Source: Chitinilyticum litopenaei DSM 21440 (GTDB lineage Bacteria > Pseudomonadota > Gammaproteobacteria > Burkholderiales > Chitinibacteraceae). Taken from it: 64,000 bases of DNA. Both the position numbers and the translations under genes were made by a program. Location: contig NZ_ATZJ01000008.1 of NCBI RefSeq assembly GCF_000428145.1, positions 62,001-126,000 on the forward strand, in the 5' to 3' direction. A model generated the notes under the pieces. That model saw only the letters and a list, made by a program, of their open reading frames with translations. It did no database searches and had not been told where the DNA came from. Below are positions 17,445-27,018 of this stretch, piece after piece (position 1 is the stretch's first letter; each line of letters opens with the position of its first letter).

Positions 17445-19445
17445 ATGAAAACTCGTATGCGTACTCTCGCAGGCGCCTGCCTGCTCGCGCTGGGCTCCCT
17501 GGCCCCGCTGCCCATGCTGAGCGCCACGGCCCATGCGGCCACGGCCTGGCAGGAAGGCGTCACCTACACCGCCGGCACCGTCGTCAGCTACAGCGGCAAG
17601 GACTATCAGGCGCTGGTCACCCACACGGCCTACGTGGGCGCCAACTGGAACCCGGCGTCGACGCCGACGCTGTGGAAAGCCCTGACTACGTCGACCAGCC
17701 CGACGCCGACCGCAACCCCCACGGCCACCGCCACACCGACGGCAACGGCCACACCGACCGCGACGCCGACCGCAACCCCCACGGCAACAGCCACCCCGAC
17801 CGTCACTGCCACGCCGACCGGCAGCAGCGGCTGCTTCACCGCCTGGAAATCCGGCACGGCCTACACCGGCGGCCAGAAAGTGACCTACAACGGCCGCGAC
17901 TATGAAGCCAAGTGGTGGACCACCGACGCGCCGAGCAACAGCGCATGGGGTCCCTGGAAAGACCTGGGCGCCTGCAATGCCGGCACGACCAGCACACCAA
18001 CCGCTACGCCGACGGCAACGGCCACGCCGACCGCAACTCCGACTGCAACCGCCACACCCACGGCAACCCCGACCGCGACGGCCACGCCCACGGCAACCCC
18101 GACCGCAACCGCCACGCCGACCGTGACACCGACGGCCACGCCGACGGGTGTCGTTGCCGCCTACAAGCCCCAGATTACCTACGTGCCGATGCCGGCCGGC
18201 GGCCCGAGCGATGCCCAGCTGGCTGCGGCCGAACAGGCGCTGATGAGCCAGGCCGGCACCGATGCCGGCGCGATTGCCCGCATCCGCGAGGCGCTGCAAG
18301 TCCGCAACGATGCCGAAGTCGAAGCCGTTACCCCCGGCAATCCGGCCAACCCGGACAATGTGAAGCGCGTCGAGCGCGTGCTCTCCGAAGCACGCTTTGA
18401 CAGCCTCTTCCCGGTGCGCAATGTCGCTTACACCTACACCAACCTGCTGCGCGGCGTGGCCAAGTTCCCGTCCTACTGCAAGACCTACACCGACGGCCGC
18501 AACTCGGACGCCATCTGCAACAAGCTGCTGGCGACCTCCTTCGCCCACTTCGTACAGGAAACCGGTGCCAACTGGCCGGCGCTGACCCCGGCCACCGCAC
18601 GCACCTATCCGGCGCAGAACAATCCGGTGCTGGCCACCATGCCGCAAAACACCGCCATCCCGGTTTACAAGCAGGGCCTGTGGTATCTGCGTGAAAACGG
18701 CACCACCGAAGGCCAGAGCGTAGGCATGTACCAGGACTGCTTCCGCGGCGCCGGCAGCTCGATCTTCTCGATCTTCTCGCCCTGCGCACAGAACGCCAAC
18801 GGCCAGTTCATCGACTACTTCGGCCGCGGCTCCAAGCAGCTGTCGTGGAACTACAATTACGGCCCGTTCAGCAAATCGCTGTACGGTGATGCGAACGTCC
18901 TGCTCGACAATCCGGCCCGCGTGGCGGACACCTGGCTGAACTTCGCCTCGGCCATCTGGTTTGCCGTGTACCCGCAATCGCCCAAGCCGCCGATGACCTG
19001 GGTCGTCGATGGCACCTGGCAACCGAATGCGGTCGATCTGGCCAACAACATGAAGCCGGGCTTCGGCGCCACCGTGCACATCATCAACGGCGGCATCGAG
19101 TGCGGCGGCGGCGGCGCGGAAAAACCGCAAGTACAGAACCGCATCGCGGCCTACCAGGCCTTTGCCGCAGAAATGGGCGTACCCATCCCGGCGGACGAAC
19201 CGCTGGGCTGCGCGGCCATGAAGGGCTTCCAGACCGGCTCTGCTGCCGCGACCAAGACCTACCTCGACAAGAACTGGGGCTACAACGCCAACTACCCGGG
19301 CGGCAAGTCCTACGCCTGCCAGCTGGTGGATTACCAGATGCCGTTCTCGCTCGCCAACCCGGGCGATTACAAGGCCTGCGTGGACTACATGTTCCGCGGC
19401 CAGGTCAAGCACAATGGCCAGATCGTGATCGACAACACCAAGTAA
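17445..19445 (+). CDS. Secreted GH19 chitinase 1
   Basis: 666 residues. Signal peptide 1-31 (…ATAHA). A CBM5/12 module (about 34-80), a Thr-Pro-rich linker, a second CBM5/12 module (about 126-175, AKWW…WGPWKDLGAC), another linker of Ala-Thr-Pro repeats, then a GH19 catalytic domain (about 240-666). GH19 features are AHFVQETGAN with the likely proton donor Glu372, GRGSKQLSWNYNYGPFS, and the C-terminal NGGIECG and QNRIAAYQAFA. It hydrolyses beta-1,4 bonds in chitin outside the cell. A ribosome-binding site GGAG precedes ATG 17445. It has a paralogue at 24641-26842. Confidence 0.94.
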   Translation: MKTRMRTLAGACLLALGSLAPLPMLSATAHAATAWQEGVTYTAGTVVSYSGKDYQALVTHTAYVGANWNPASTPTLWKALTTSTSPTPTATPTATATPTATATPTATPTATPTATATPTVTATPTGSSGCFTAWKSGTAYTGGQKVTYNGRDYEAKWWTTDAPSNSAWGPWKDLGACNAGTTSTPTATPTATATPTATPTATATPTATPTATATPTATPTATATPTVTPTATPTGVVAAYKPQITYVPMPAGGPSDAQLAAAEQALMSQAGTDAGAIARIREALQVRNDAEVEAVTPGNPANPDNVKRVERVLSEARFDSLFPVRNVAYTYTNLLRGVAKFPSYCKTYTDGRNSDAICNKLLATSFAHFVQETGANWPALTPATARTYPAQNNPVLATMPQNTAIPVYKQGLWYLRENGTTEGQSVGMYQDCFRGAGSSIFSIFSPCAQNANGQFIDYFGRGSKQLSWNYNYGPFSKSLYGDANVLLDNPARVADTWLNFASAIWFAVYPQSPKPPMTWVVDGTWQPNAVDLANNMKPGFGATVHIINGGIECGGGGAEKPQVQNRIAAYQAFAAEMGVPIPADEPLGCAAMKGFQTGSAAATKTYLDKNWGYNANYPGGKSYACQLVDYQMPFSLANPGDYKACVDYMFRGQVKHNGQIVIDNTK

Positions 19446-19474
19446 TCCAAGTAATCCGGTTCATTCCGGTCATG

Positions 19475-19506
19475 ACAGGCTCCCTGCGGGGAGCCTGTTT
19501 TTTTTT
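19475..19506 (+). terminator. Intrinsic terminator after GH19 chitinase 1
   Basis: The 10-bp stem ACAGGCTCCC / GGGAGCCTGT with a short loop is followed by nine to ten T residues. Confidence 0.95.
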
Positions 19507-19659
19507 GCGCGCCACCGCTATTGCGCAACGCTTGCTGCACAGTTCCTTACCGAAAACGGAATGAACAAACAAATTTCAATACGATTAGAATGAACAAAAT
19601 CGAAAGCACTTCATAAACGGCCCCGGGCCCATCCCCGCATTGCCAGACGAGGCGACAGC

Positions 19660-22600
19660 ATGATCCGCGATGACGAAGGCAGCAGCCTGCAGGAACAGCA
19701 AGCCCTGCGGCAAAGCCTGGAGTGGGAAATTGCCGAGCACGAAAGCACCAAGATCCGGCTGCTGCGACTCACGCTGCTCAATGCCGCGTTCAGCCAGTGC
19801 AGCCGGGCCATCATCCGTTCGCAAACCGTCCAGGAGCTGTTTGCAAAAATCTGCCGCGCCCTCGTGCATTTCGGCGGGATGCGCTCGGCCTGGCTGGGGC
19901 AGCTGGATGAAGCGGGCATGACGATACGTCCGCTGGCTCGGTACGGAGACAACAGCGACCACCTTGCCAATCTGCCGCTTGCGCTGGCTGCAGGCGAACA
20001 GACGGGCGAGCATCCGGCGGTGCAGGCCATTCGCAATAAATGCCCGGTCTGGGGCCAGGCTGGCAGCCAAGGCCAGCCGGGCGACTGGAAAGCCATCGCC
20101 GCCCTGCCCTTTCGTAAAAAGGGCCGGCTCAATGGCGTACTGGCCATTTATGCCGATGACCGGCATGCCTTTGACGACGACATTCGCGAGCTGCTGATGG
20201 CACTTGCCGAAGACATCGGCAATGCGCTGGACAACCTGGACGCCCGCGCCGCCCGGCAGGAAGCCGACACCGCGATCAGAGTCAGCAAGGAACGCTATCA
20301 GCTGCTGTTCGACAACAACCCCATGCCGCTGTGCGTCTACGACCTCTACTCACTGGTCATTCTGGACATCAATGCTGCCGCGCTGCGGCTGTATGGCTAC
20401 AGCCGTGAAGCCATGCTCGGCAAGACCATCGAGGACTTCCATCTGCGCGATGCGGCGGACAACGGCGTGGAGCGCCTGGGCCAGGCCCTGCTCTCCGAGG
20501 TCGAGACCGGGCCCTGGCAGCACCGGCGCCAGAACGGCTCGGTGATGCAGGTCATGCTGACCGGCCGGGCCATCATGTTCGGCAATGACATCGCCGGCCT
20601 GATTCTGGTGCAGGATGTCACCGAGCGCCTGAAGAACGAACAGCAGCTGCGCATCATGCAGCAGGCGATCGAACAAAGCTCGGAAAGCATCGTGATTACC
20701 GATGTCGACGGTGCGATCAAATACGTCAACCGGGCCTTCGAGCTGACCTCAGGCTACGCTGCCGCCGAAGTGCTGGGACAAAACCCGCGCATCCTGCAAA
20801 CCAGCAAAACCTCTGCCGAGACCTATACCGACCTGTGGCAGGCCCTGAGCCAGGGCAAACCCTGGAAGGGCGAATTCTGCAACCGCCGCAAGGATGGCAG
20901 CGAGTACATCGAATCGGCCGTCATCACCCCCATCATCCAGGAAAACGGGCAAATCACCCATTACGTGGCGGTGAAGGAAGACATTACCGAGAAAAAGGCC
21001 CTGGGCGAAGAACTCGACATCTTCCGCCACCACCTGCTGGAACTGGTCGAACAGCGTACCGCCGAGCTGCGGATCGCCCAGCAGGAAGCCGAAACCGCCA
21101 ACAAGGCCAAGAGTGCGTTCCTGGCCAATATGAGCCATGAAATCCGCACGCCGCTCAATGCCATCATCGGCTTGACGCACGTGCTGCGGCAGAGCCGGCT
21201 CAGCGATGAGCAATATGACTGGCTGCAGAAAATCGACGCCTCGGGCAAGCACCTGCTGGCGATCATCAATGACATCCTTGATCTCTCCAAGATTGAAGCT
21301 GATCGTCTGCAGCTTGATCGCTGTGACTTTTCGCTGCAGGACGTGATTGATCACGTGTGCGCCATGCTGGCGCAAGGACTGGAGCGCAAGGGGCTGCAGC
21401 TCAGGCTGGACATCGGCGACGTGCCGGACTGGCTGCACGGCGATCCGACGCGGCTGCGCCAGATCCTGATGAATTTCTGCAGCAATGCGCTGAAATTCAC
21501 CGAGCGCGGCTGCATCACGCTGCGCGTCACCGCCGAGCCCGAGCCGGGCAGCCAGATCAGGCTGCGCTTTGACGTGATCGACACCGGCATCGGCATCAGC
21601 CCGGCCGACCTGGCCAAGCTTTTCCAGCCCTTCGAGCAGGCCGACAGCTCGATCACCCGCCGCTATGGCGGCACCGGCCTGGGACTGACCATTTCCCGGC
21701 AGCTGGCGCGCATGATGGGCGGCGATACCGGCGTCGAAAGCACGGTGGGCCAGGGCAGCCGTTTCTGGTTTTCCGCGCGCTTCACGCCCGGACAGGGGGC
21801 ACGCCCCAACAGCGACATGCCGGCGGCCGATCTCCCCGCCACACCACACTGGCATGACATCCCCATCCTGCTCGCCGAAGACAATCCGATCAATTGCGAG
21901 GTGGCGGTGCGCATGCTCAGCGAGCTGGGGCTGGCCGCCGATACCGCCAGCGATGGCGCAGCCGCGCTGCAGGCCGTGGCCACCAAGCACTACGCCCTGA
22001 TCCTGATGGACATGCAGATGCCCGGCATGGATGGCCTGCAAGCCACCCGCGCGCTGCGCCAGGATCCGCGCTGGCGCGACATCCCCATCATCGCGATGAC
22101 GGCCAATGCCTTTGCCGAAGACCGCGACGCCTGTCTCGCGGCGGGCATGAACGACTTCATCAGCAAGCCGGTCGATCCCGAGCAACTGGCGCAACTCTTG
22201 CAGCGCTGGCTGCCGGCGGCGACGCCCGCACCGCACGGACAGGACCACCTGGCCTTGCCGGTCTGTCTGCAGCGGCAGGACGAAATCGACGCGCGCAAAC
22301 CGCTGCAGGCCTTGCGGGGCGACGCGGCCGCCTACCTGAAGCTCCTGCGGCAATTCATGCAGCAGCATCTGGCGGATAGCCGGCAAATGCTTGATGCCCT
22401 GCGCCAGGGCCGCAGCGCCGATGCGCAGCAACGGGCCCACACGCTGAAAGGCGCAGCGGCGACACTGGGCATCCGGCATGTCCAGGCACTTGCCGCCGCC
22501 ATCGAGCAAAGGCTGCGCAGCAAGCAGCATGAAGATTTGCCGGACCTGCTCAAGGAGCTGGCCCGGCATGAACAGACGCTGCAGGCCCTGCAGGCCCAGC

Positions 22601-22869
22601 TTGCGGCCGAAGCCGGCAGCACGGCGGCGCCGGCCGATGCCGAGGCGGCCAAAGCCATCCTGCAACAGCTGGCCGCCCTGCTGGCCAGCGACGATACCGC
22701 CGCGCAGGATCTCTACCAGTCCGGGCGGGCCACGCTGGAAGCAGCCTTCGGCGCTGGGCTTGGCGAGCTGGAGCAACACCTCAACGATTTCGACTTTCCT
22801 GCCGCACTGGCCATCGCGCAGGGTCTGGGCGCCCATGCGCCGCACCGCTCCATGAAGGATCAGCCATGA
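19660..22869 (+). CDS. Hybrid sensor histidine kinase (GAF-PAS-PAS-HisKA-HATPase-REC-HPt)
   Basis: 1069 residues, no membrane helix, so it is cytoplasmic. Order: GAF (about 45-200), PAS (about 205-330), PAS with PAC (about 335-455), coiled coil, HisKA with phospho-acceptor His493 (MSHEIRTPLN), HATPase with GTGLGLTISR, receiver with Asp784 (LILMDMQMPGMDG), and HPt with His927 (HTLKGAAATLG). The phosphate probably runs His493-Asp784-His927 and then to the receiver of the next gene, whose ATG overlaps this stop (ATGA). It lies between the two chitinase genes, which suggests but does not prove a role in chitin response. Confidence 0.93.
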   Translation: MIRDDEGSSLQEQQALRQSLEWEIAEHESTKIRLLRLTLLNAAFSQCSRAIIRSQTVQELFAKICRALVHFGGMRSAWLGQLDEAGMTIRPLARYGDNSDHLANLPLALAAGEQTGEHPAVQAIRNKCPVWGQAGSQGQPGDWKAIAALPFRKKGRLNGVLAIYADDRHAFDDDIRELLMALAEDIGNALDNLDARAARQEADTAIRVSKERYQLLFDNNPMPLCVYDLYSLVILDINAAALRLYGYSREAMLGKTIEDFHLRDAADNGVERLGQALLSEVETGPWQHRRQNGSVMQVMLTGRAIMFGNDIAGLILVQDVTERLKNEQQLRIMQQAIEQSSESIVITDVDGAIKYVNRAFELTSGYAAAEVLGQNPRILQTSKTSAETYTDLWQALSQGKPWKGEFCNRRKDGSEYIESAVITPIIQENGQITHYVAVKEDITEKKALGEELDIFRHHLLELVEQRTAELRIAQQEAETANKAKSAFLANMSHEIRTPLNAIIGLTHVLRQSRLSDEQYDWLQKIDASGKHLLAIINDILDLSKIEADRLQLDRCDFSLQDVIDHVCAMLAQGLERKGLQLRLDIGDVPDWLHGDPTRLRQILMNFCSNALKFTERGCITLRVTAEPEPGSQIRLRFDVIDTGIGISPADLAKLFQPFEQADSSITRRYGGTGLGLTISRQLARMMGGDTGVESTVGQGSRFWFSARFTPGQGARPNSDMPAADLPATPHWHDIPILLAEDNPINCEVAVRMLSELGLAADTASDGAAALQAVATKHYALILMDMQMPGMDGLQATRALRQDPRWRDIPIIAMTANAFAEDRDACLAAGMNDFISKPVDPEQLAQLLQRWLPAATPAPHGQDHLALPVCLQRQDEIDARKPLQALRGDAAAYLKLLRQFMQQHLADSRQMLDALRQGRSADAQQRAHTLKGAAATLGIRHVQALAAAIEQRLRSKQHEDLPDLLKELARHEQTLQALQAQLAAEAGSTAAPADAEAAKAILQQLAALLASDDTAAQDLYQSGRATLEAAFGAGLGELEQHLNDFDFPAALAIAQGLGAHAPHRSMKDQP

Positions 22870-24170
22870 ACAGCACCGACCTGAACACCAGCGAACACAG
22901 TGAACCGGCCACCATTCTGGTGGTGGATGACGAGCCGGCGAACATCGGCCTGCTGGCCGCCGTGCTCAAGCCGCATTACCGCGTGCGGGCCGCGCGCTCC
23001 GGCAGCGAAGCGCTGCGGGCCATCGCCAGCCCGCCCCAGCCCGATCTGGTGCTGCTCGACATCATGATGCCGGGCATGGACGGCTATTCGGTGCTGGACA
23101 TCCTGCACAAGGACGCCGCGACCCGGCATATTCCGGTGATTTTCGTCACCGCCATGGACAGCAGCGACAGCGAGCAACAGGGTCTGCTCAAGGGCGCGGT
23201 GGACTACATCACCAAACCGATCAGCCCGCCCATCCTGCTGGCGCGCATCCACACCCAGCTCGAACTGAAAAGCGCACGCGACCGCCTGCAGGCCCAGAAC
23301 AGCCGGCTTGAGGAAGAGGTGGCGAAACGCACGCGGGCGCTGAAGCTGACGCTGGAAAAAAAGGAAGCCGCGCACAGCGAGCTGAAGAAAAGCTATTTCA
23401 GCACCCTGCTGGCCATCAACGGCATCATCGAACTGCGCGGCGGCGGCATCGGCGAACACTCGCGCCGGGTTGCCGAGCTCGCCCGCCAGACGGCGCGCCG
23501 TCTGGGGCTGGATGACGAGGAAGTGCAGGACATCTTCATCGCCGCGCTGCTGCACGACATAGGCCACATCAGCTTTCCGGACGAACTGCAGCACAAGCCG
23601 GTCAACACCATGAATTCGGCCGAACTGGGCGTCTACCGCCGGCATTGCCTGCAAGGCGCCGACATCCTGCGCAAGATCGATTCGCTCGCGCACATTGCCG
23701 GCATGATCCAGGACCATCACGAGTATTTCGACGGTACCGGTTTCCCGGCCGGCAAGAGCGGGCTGAACATCCCGATCGGTGCGCGCATCATCGCGGCGGC
23801 CAGCGACTATGATGACTTCCGCGCCGGCCTGCTGACCACCACGCCGCTGAGCGCACGCGAGAGCCTCGACTTCCTGCTGGAAAACCGTGGCCACCGCTAC
23901 GACCCGCGGGTCATCGATTTCATGGAGCCGCTGCTGACCCTGGAAGTGAACAGCCAGGTCGAAGAACGGCGGGTATCGGCGGTACATCTGCAGGACGGCA
24001 TGATGCTGTCGCGCGATGTCATGCATCCGGACGGCTTCCTTCTGCTCTCCAAAAGCACGGTACTCAACCGCAACCTGATCGACCAGGTGGTCCTGGCCGA
24101 AAAGCAGTGCGCCACGGCACTGAGCATTTATGTGCTCAATGAACGGATCAGCCGTCCGCAGAAACACTAG
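22866..24170 (+). CDS. Response regulator with HD-GYP-like output domain
   Basis: 434 residues. Receiver domain (about 16-130) with phospho-acceptor Asp65 (LVLLDIMMPGMDG), a coiled coil (about 135-180), then an HD-GYP-type domain (about 180-360) and a C-terminal tail of about 70 residues. The HD signature reads HDIGH where HDIGK is usual, and the GYP signature reads GFP (HHEYFDGTGFPAG). The metal-ligand histidines and aspartates are mostly present. Activity against c-di-GMP is therefore possible but uncertain. The start overlaps the kinase stop, so the pair is coupled and very likely a cognate two-component system. Confidence 0.88.
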   Translation: MNSTDLNTSEHSEPATILVVDDEPANIGLLAAVLKPHYRVRAARSGSEALRAIASPPQPDLVLLDIMMPGMDGYSVLDILHKDAATRHIPVIFVTAMDSSDSEQQGLLKGAVDYITKPISPPILLARIHTQLELKSARDRLQAQNSRLEEEVAKRTRALKLTLEKKEAAHSELKKSYFSTLLAINGIIELRGGGIGEHSRRVAELARQTARRLGLDDEEVQDIFIAALLHDIGHISFPDELQHKPVNTMNSAELGVYRRHCLQGADILRKIDSLAHIAGMIQDHHEYFDGTGFPAGKSGLNIPIGARIIAAASDYDDFRAGLLTTTPLSARESLDFLLENRGHRYDPRVIDFMEPLLTLEVNSQVEERRVSAVHLQDGMMLSRDVMHPDGFLLLSKSTVLNRNLIDQVVLAEKQCATALSIYVLNERISRPQKH

Positions 24171-24363
24171 GCTCTGTTGATCTGCGTTGTTGCTTCTGAC
24201 GTTCCGGTGCTCAGGCACTCAGGCGGAAGCGCCGACAGAACAGCAGCGCGCCCTGGCAAACGCGTCCGCCATGCCGGCCAGCCGGGATCAAGACGCTACT
24301 CCGGGAGCGGGCAGCCTGTTTGTCCGCCCGCTGTTGCGCCAACACGACGCCCGCCGGGCGGAC

Positions 24364-24397
24364 GGGTATTCACAAGCCGCAGCAAGGCAAAATACCC
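24364..24397. repeat. Shortened 34-bp palindrome next to copy G
   Basis: It starts GGGTATTCACAAGCC and ends AAGGCAAAATACCC, matching both ends of the 49-bp family but missing 15 central bases. It lies 4 bp from copy G. It may be a deletion derivative or chance. Confidence 0.45.
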
Positions 24398-24401
24398 AAC
24401 A

Positions 24402-24450
24402 CCCTATATCTCCAAAGCCATTTAAAAAAAATGGCTACATGGCTATACCC
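24402..24450. repeat. 49-bp palindrome, copy G (CCCTAT variant)
   Basis: It starts CCCTAT and ends ATACCC. The inner AGCCATT pairs perfectly with AATGGCT. It is located 190 bp upstream of GH19 chitinase 2. Confidence 0.85.
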
Positions 24451-24555
24451 ATCATTCAGAAGCGCGAGACACTCGCACCGGCAAGCAAGAACATGACCAT
24501 CTGCTTACATAAGCAGCCCCTGTTTGATCACAGCCTTACACCATCGCTACACTCG

Positions 24556-24579
24556 CGTAGTCGGCACATATCCACTACA
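24556..24579 (+). promoter_or_regulatory. Candidate shared upstream motif of the two GH19 genes (site 2)
   Basis: CGTAGTCGG then eight bases then CACTACA, resembling 17335-17359 upstream of chitinase 1. The distance to ATG is 61 bp. Confidence 0.35.
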
Positions 24580-24640
24580 CCAGCCGGCCCGTGCGCAAGA
24601 ACGGCAACAGCCGTCATTCAATCAGACGATGGAGCAATGA

Positions 24641-26842
24641 ATGAACACACGCCTGCGACTTCTCGCAAGCGCCGCCCTGTTCAGTACCGTGGTCGCTGCG
24701 CACGCAGCCCCGGCCTGGCAGGAAGGCGCAACCTATACGGCCGGCAGCGTCGTCAGCTACAACGGTAGCGACTACTCGGCCCTGGTGACCCACACCGCCT
24801 ATGCCGGCACCGGCTGGAATCCCGCCGCCTCGCCGACGCTGTGGAAAGCCATTGGCAACAGCAGTCCGACGACAGCGCCCACGGCGACCCCGACTGCTAT
24901 CGCGACACCACCGATCACGGTCACCCCCAAACCGTCCAGCCAACCGACCTGCCAGTCAGGCGCGGTCTGGAATGGCAGCATCTGTGCACCGGTCATCACC
25001 CCGACCGTGACTCCGACCGTAACCCCGACCGCTCCGGTTGTGACCGCCCCTCCGGCCGGCAACAGCTGGGACAAGGGCGCCGTTTATACCGGTGGCCAGC
25101 GCGTCGTATACAACGGCGTGCTCTACGAAGCCAAGTGGTGGACCCAGGGCGACGTACCGGGCGCCAGCGCGTGGGGTCCCTGGAACGCGCTCGGTGCGGC
25201 GAGCACACCGACCCCGACCGTCACCCCCACGGCCCTGATCACCCCGCCGCCGATTCCCAGCTGGACCACGATCACCGCCTCACCGGGCAGCATCGTGTTC
25301 AGCTGGCAACTGGGCAGCGGCCCTTATCTGCTCTGGTACAACAAGACCCCGCTCACTTGGCTCGCCATTGCCGACGGCAAGACCGTCTTCAGCGGCACCG
25401 CCAGCTGGGCCTTCAAGGGCACGTGTTCGAGCACCGGTTTCTGCGGCGATTCATACGTTCCCCTGGGCAGCTACCGCCTTGATCCGGCAGCAGCCGGCAC
25501 TTACAAGGCAGCGATCTGCATCGATCCGCAACCGTTGCCGGCCGTCGTGCCCGCGCCGCCGCGCAGCGCGAGCAACTGCGGCGTTTACCACGAACAGACC
25601 GTCAGCCTGGGCGGCCCCACGCAGATTCCGAGCGTAACGCCCACCGTCACCCCGACAATTACACCGACAGTTACGCCGACCGCCAACCCGAGCAGCGTGC
25701 CCAGCTACACCCCGGGCACCGTTCCCAGCAAGGCACAGGCCGACGCACTGGAAATCGAGCTGACCAAGAATGCGCCGGCCTATGTGGCGCTGGTCAAGGA
25801 AACCCAGCGCGTGATCGATGACAGCATCGTCGATCAGGTCGCGCCGCTGGCCGCCACCAACCCGGACAACGTCAAGCGCGTCGAGCGCATCGTGCCCGCT
25901 GCCCGCTTTGACTACCTGTTCGCACTGCGCAACGCCCGCTACAGCTACACGAACTTCCTGAAGGCCGTCGCCAAATTCCCGGCGTTCTGCCAGACCTACA
26001 GCGATGGCCGCAATTCGGACGCCATCTGCTCGAAGCTGCTGGCGACGATGTTTGCGCACATGGTGCAGGAAACCGGCGCCAACACCACCTGGCTGGACGG
26101 CATCGGCGCGATCGACACGCCGAAGTGGCGCCAGGGCCTGTACTGGGTCGAGGAAGTGGCTTACCAGAACAACCCCAACCTCTCGGGCTACACCGACAGC
26201 TGCGGCGACCCGTACTGGGGCAAGATCTGGACCTGCCCGAAGCGTCCTGACGGCCAGTACAACTCCTACCACGGCCGTGGCGCACACCAGCTGACCCACC
26301 ACTACAACTACGCACCGTTCTCCAAGGTGCTGTATGGTGATCCGAATGTGCTGCTGCAGGATCCGAAGCGTGTGGCCGACACCTGGCTGAACCTGGCCTC
26401 GTCGGTGTTCTTCATGCTGGAAACCCAGCCGCCGAAACCCGCCATGATCCACGTGATCGATGGCAGCTGGGTGCCGAATGCGGTTGACCAGGCCAATGGC
26501 CTGACTGCCAGCTTCGGCACCACCATCAACATCATCAATGGAGGCTTCGAGTGCTCGAAGGGTGGCGAAACCAGCCAGGCGCAGAACCGCATCTACGCCT
26601 ACCAGAACTTCGCACAGGAACTGGGCGTAGCCGTCGCCGCGAACGAGCAGCTCGGTTGCGCGACCCAGAAGCAGTTCAGCGAGGGCGGCGCCGCCTCCTT
26701 CCCGCTGTACTGGGACAAGGACTGGGGCTGGCAGCGCGACAATATGTGCAAGCCGGTGAACTACCAGACCGGTTTCCGCACGATTTCCAAGGGTGACTAC
26801 GCCAAGTGCGTGGAATTCATCTGGAATGTGCAGGTGAAGTAA
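24641..26842 (+). CDS. Secreted GH19 chitinase 2 with an extra unassigned domain
   Basis: 733 residues. Signal peptide 1-22 (…VVAAHA). CBM5/12 module (about 25-70), Thr-Pro linker with a Cys pair, second CBM5/12 module (about 145-188, AKWW), then an extra region (about 205-325) not seen in chitinase 1. A Thr-Pro linker and a GH19 catalytic domain (about 355-733) follow. The likely proton donor is Glu477 in AHMVQETGAN; GRGAHQLTHHYNYAPFS and NGGFECS are also present. The catalytic region is clearly paralogous to chitinase 1. The extra region has four cysteines and a Trp/Tyr-rich beta pattern; I cannot name it. GGAG precedes ATG 24641. Confidence 0.93.
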   Translation: MNTRLRLLASAALFSTVVAAHAAPAWQEGATYTAGSVVSYNGSDYSALVTHTAYAGTGWNPAASPTLWKAIGNSSPTTAPTATPTAIATPPITVTPKPSSQPTCQSGAVWNGSICAPVITPTVTPTVTPTAPVVTAPPAGNSWDKGAVYTGGQRVVYNGVLYEAKWWTQGDVPGASAWGPWNALGAASTPTPTVTPTALITPPPIPSWTTITASPGSIVFSWQLGSGPYLLWYNKTPLTWLAIADGKTVFSGTASWAFKGTCSSTGFCGDSYVPLGSYRLDPAAAGTYKAAICIDPQPLPAVVPAPPRSASNCGVYHEQTVSLGGPTQIPSVTPTVTPTITPTVTPTANPSSVPSYTPGTVPSKAQADALEIELTKNAPAYVALVKETQRVIDDSIVDQVAPLAATNPDNVKRVERIVPAARFDYLFALRNARYSYTNFLKAVAKFPAFCQTYSDGRNSDAICSKLLATMFAHMVQETGANTTWLDGIGAIDTPKWRQGLYWVEEVAYQNNPNLSGYTDSCGDPYWGKIWTCPKRPDGQYNSYHGRGAHQLTHHYNYAPFSKVLYGDPNVLLQDPKRVADTWLNLASSVFFMLETQPPKPAMIHVIDGSWVPNAVDQANGLTASFGTTINIINGGFECSKGGETSQAQNRIYAYQNFAQELGVAVAANEQLGCATQKQFSEGGAASFPLYWDKDWGWQRDNMCKPVNYQTGFRTISKGDYAKCVEFIWNVQVK

Positions 26843-26860
26843 TCCGGCCAGAGCTGGAAT

Positions 26861-26894
26861 GACAAAGGGAGGCAAACGCCTCCCTTTGTCTTTG
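26861..26894 (+). terminator. Terminator-like hairpin after GH19 chitinase 2
   Basis: A perfect 13-bp stem GACAAAGGGAGGC / GCCTCCCTTTGTC has an AAAC loop. The following T tract is short (TTTG). Confidence 0.75.
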
Positions 26895-26947
26895 CTGCTT
26901 GGCATCCAGAGCATCGCTCGAACAAGCATTGCCGCTGGCTTCCCGCC

Positions 26948-26983
26948 TTGACCGCAGGGAATCCCCGTGGGACGCCGGAATGA
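26948..26983. repeat. 36-bp dispersed repeat unit
   Basis: This unit begins TTGACCGCAGGGAATCCCCG. It matches 58842-58877 (inside MITE-B copy 2) at 33 of 36 positions. It is probably a fragment of the same repeat family. Confidence 0.65.
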
Positions 26984-27018
26984 CGGATGTTCTTTGCTGA
27001 GCGGCTATGCAGTCCGGC

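Larger units (their letters stand above)
24171..24640. other. 470-bp intergenic region upstream of GH19 chitinase 2
   Basis: It holds a shortened palindrome (24364-24397), palindrome copy G (24402-24450), and the candidate chitinase motif (24556-24579). The ribosome-binding site GGAG lies just before ATG 24641. The first 190 bp show no recognisable gene or signal. Confidence 0.7.

Noticed and set aside
15721..18150. CRISPR-like regular repeats
   Set aside because: The repeats are in-frame codons for Pro-Thr linkers without unique spacers; no cas genes are present.
17421..19412. Glycine/arginine-rich open frame opposite GH19 chitinase 1
   Set aside because: It is the antisense of the chitinase and its repeats mirror the linker codons.
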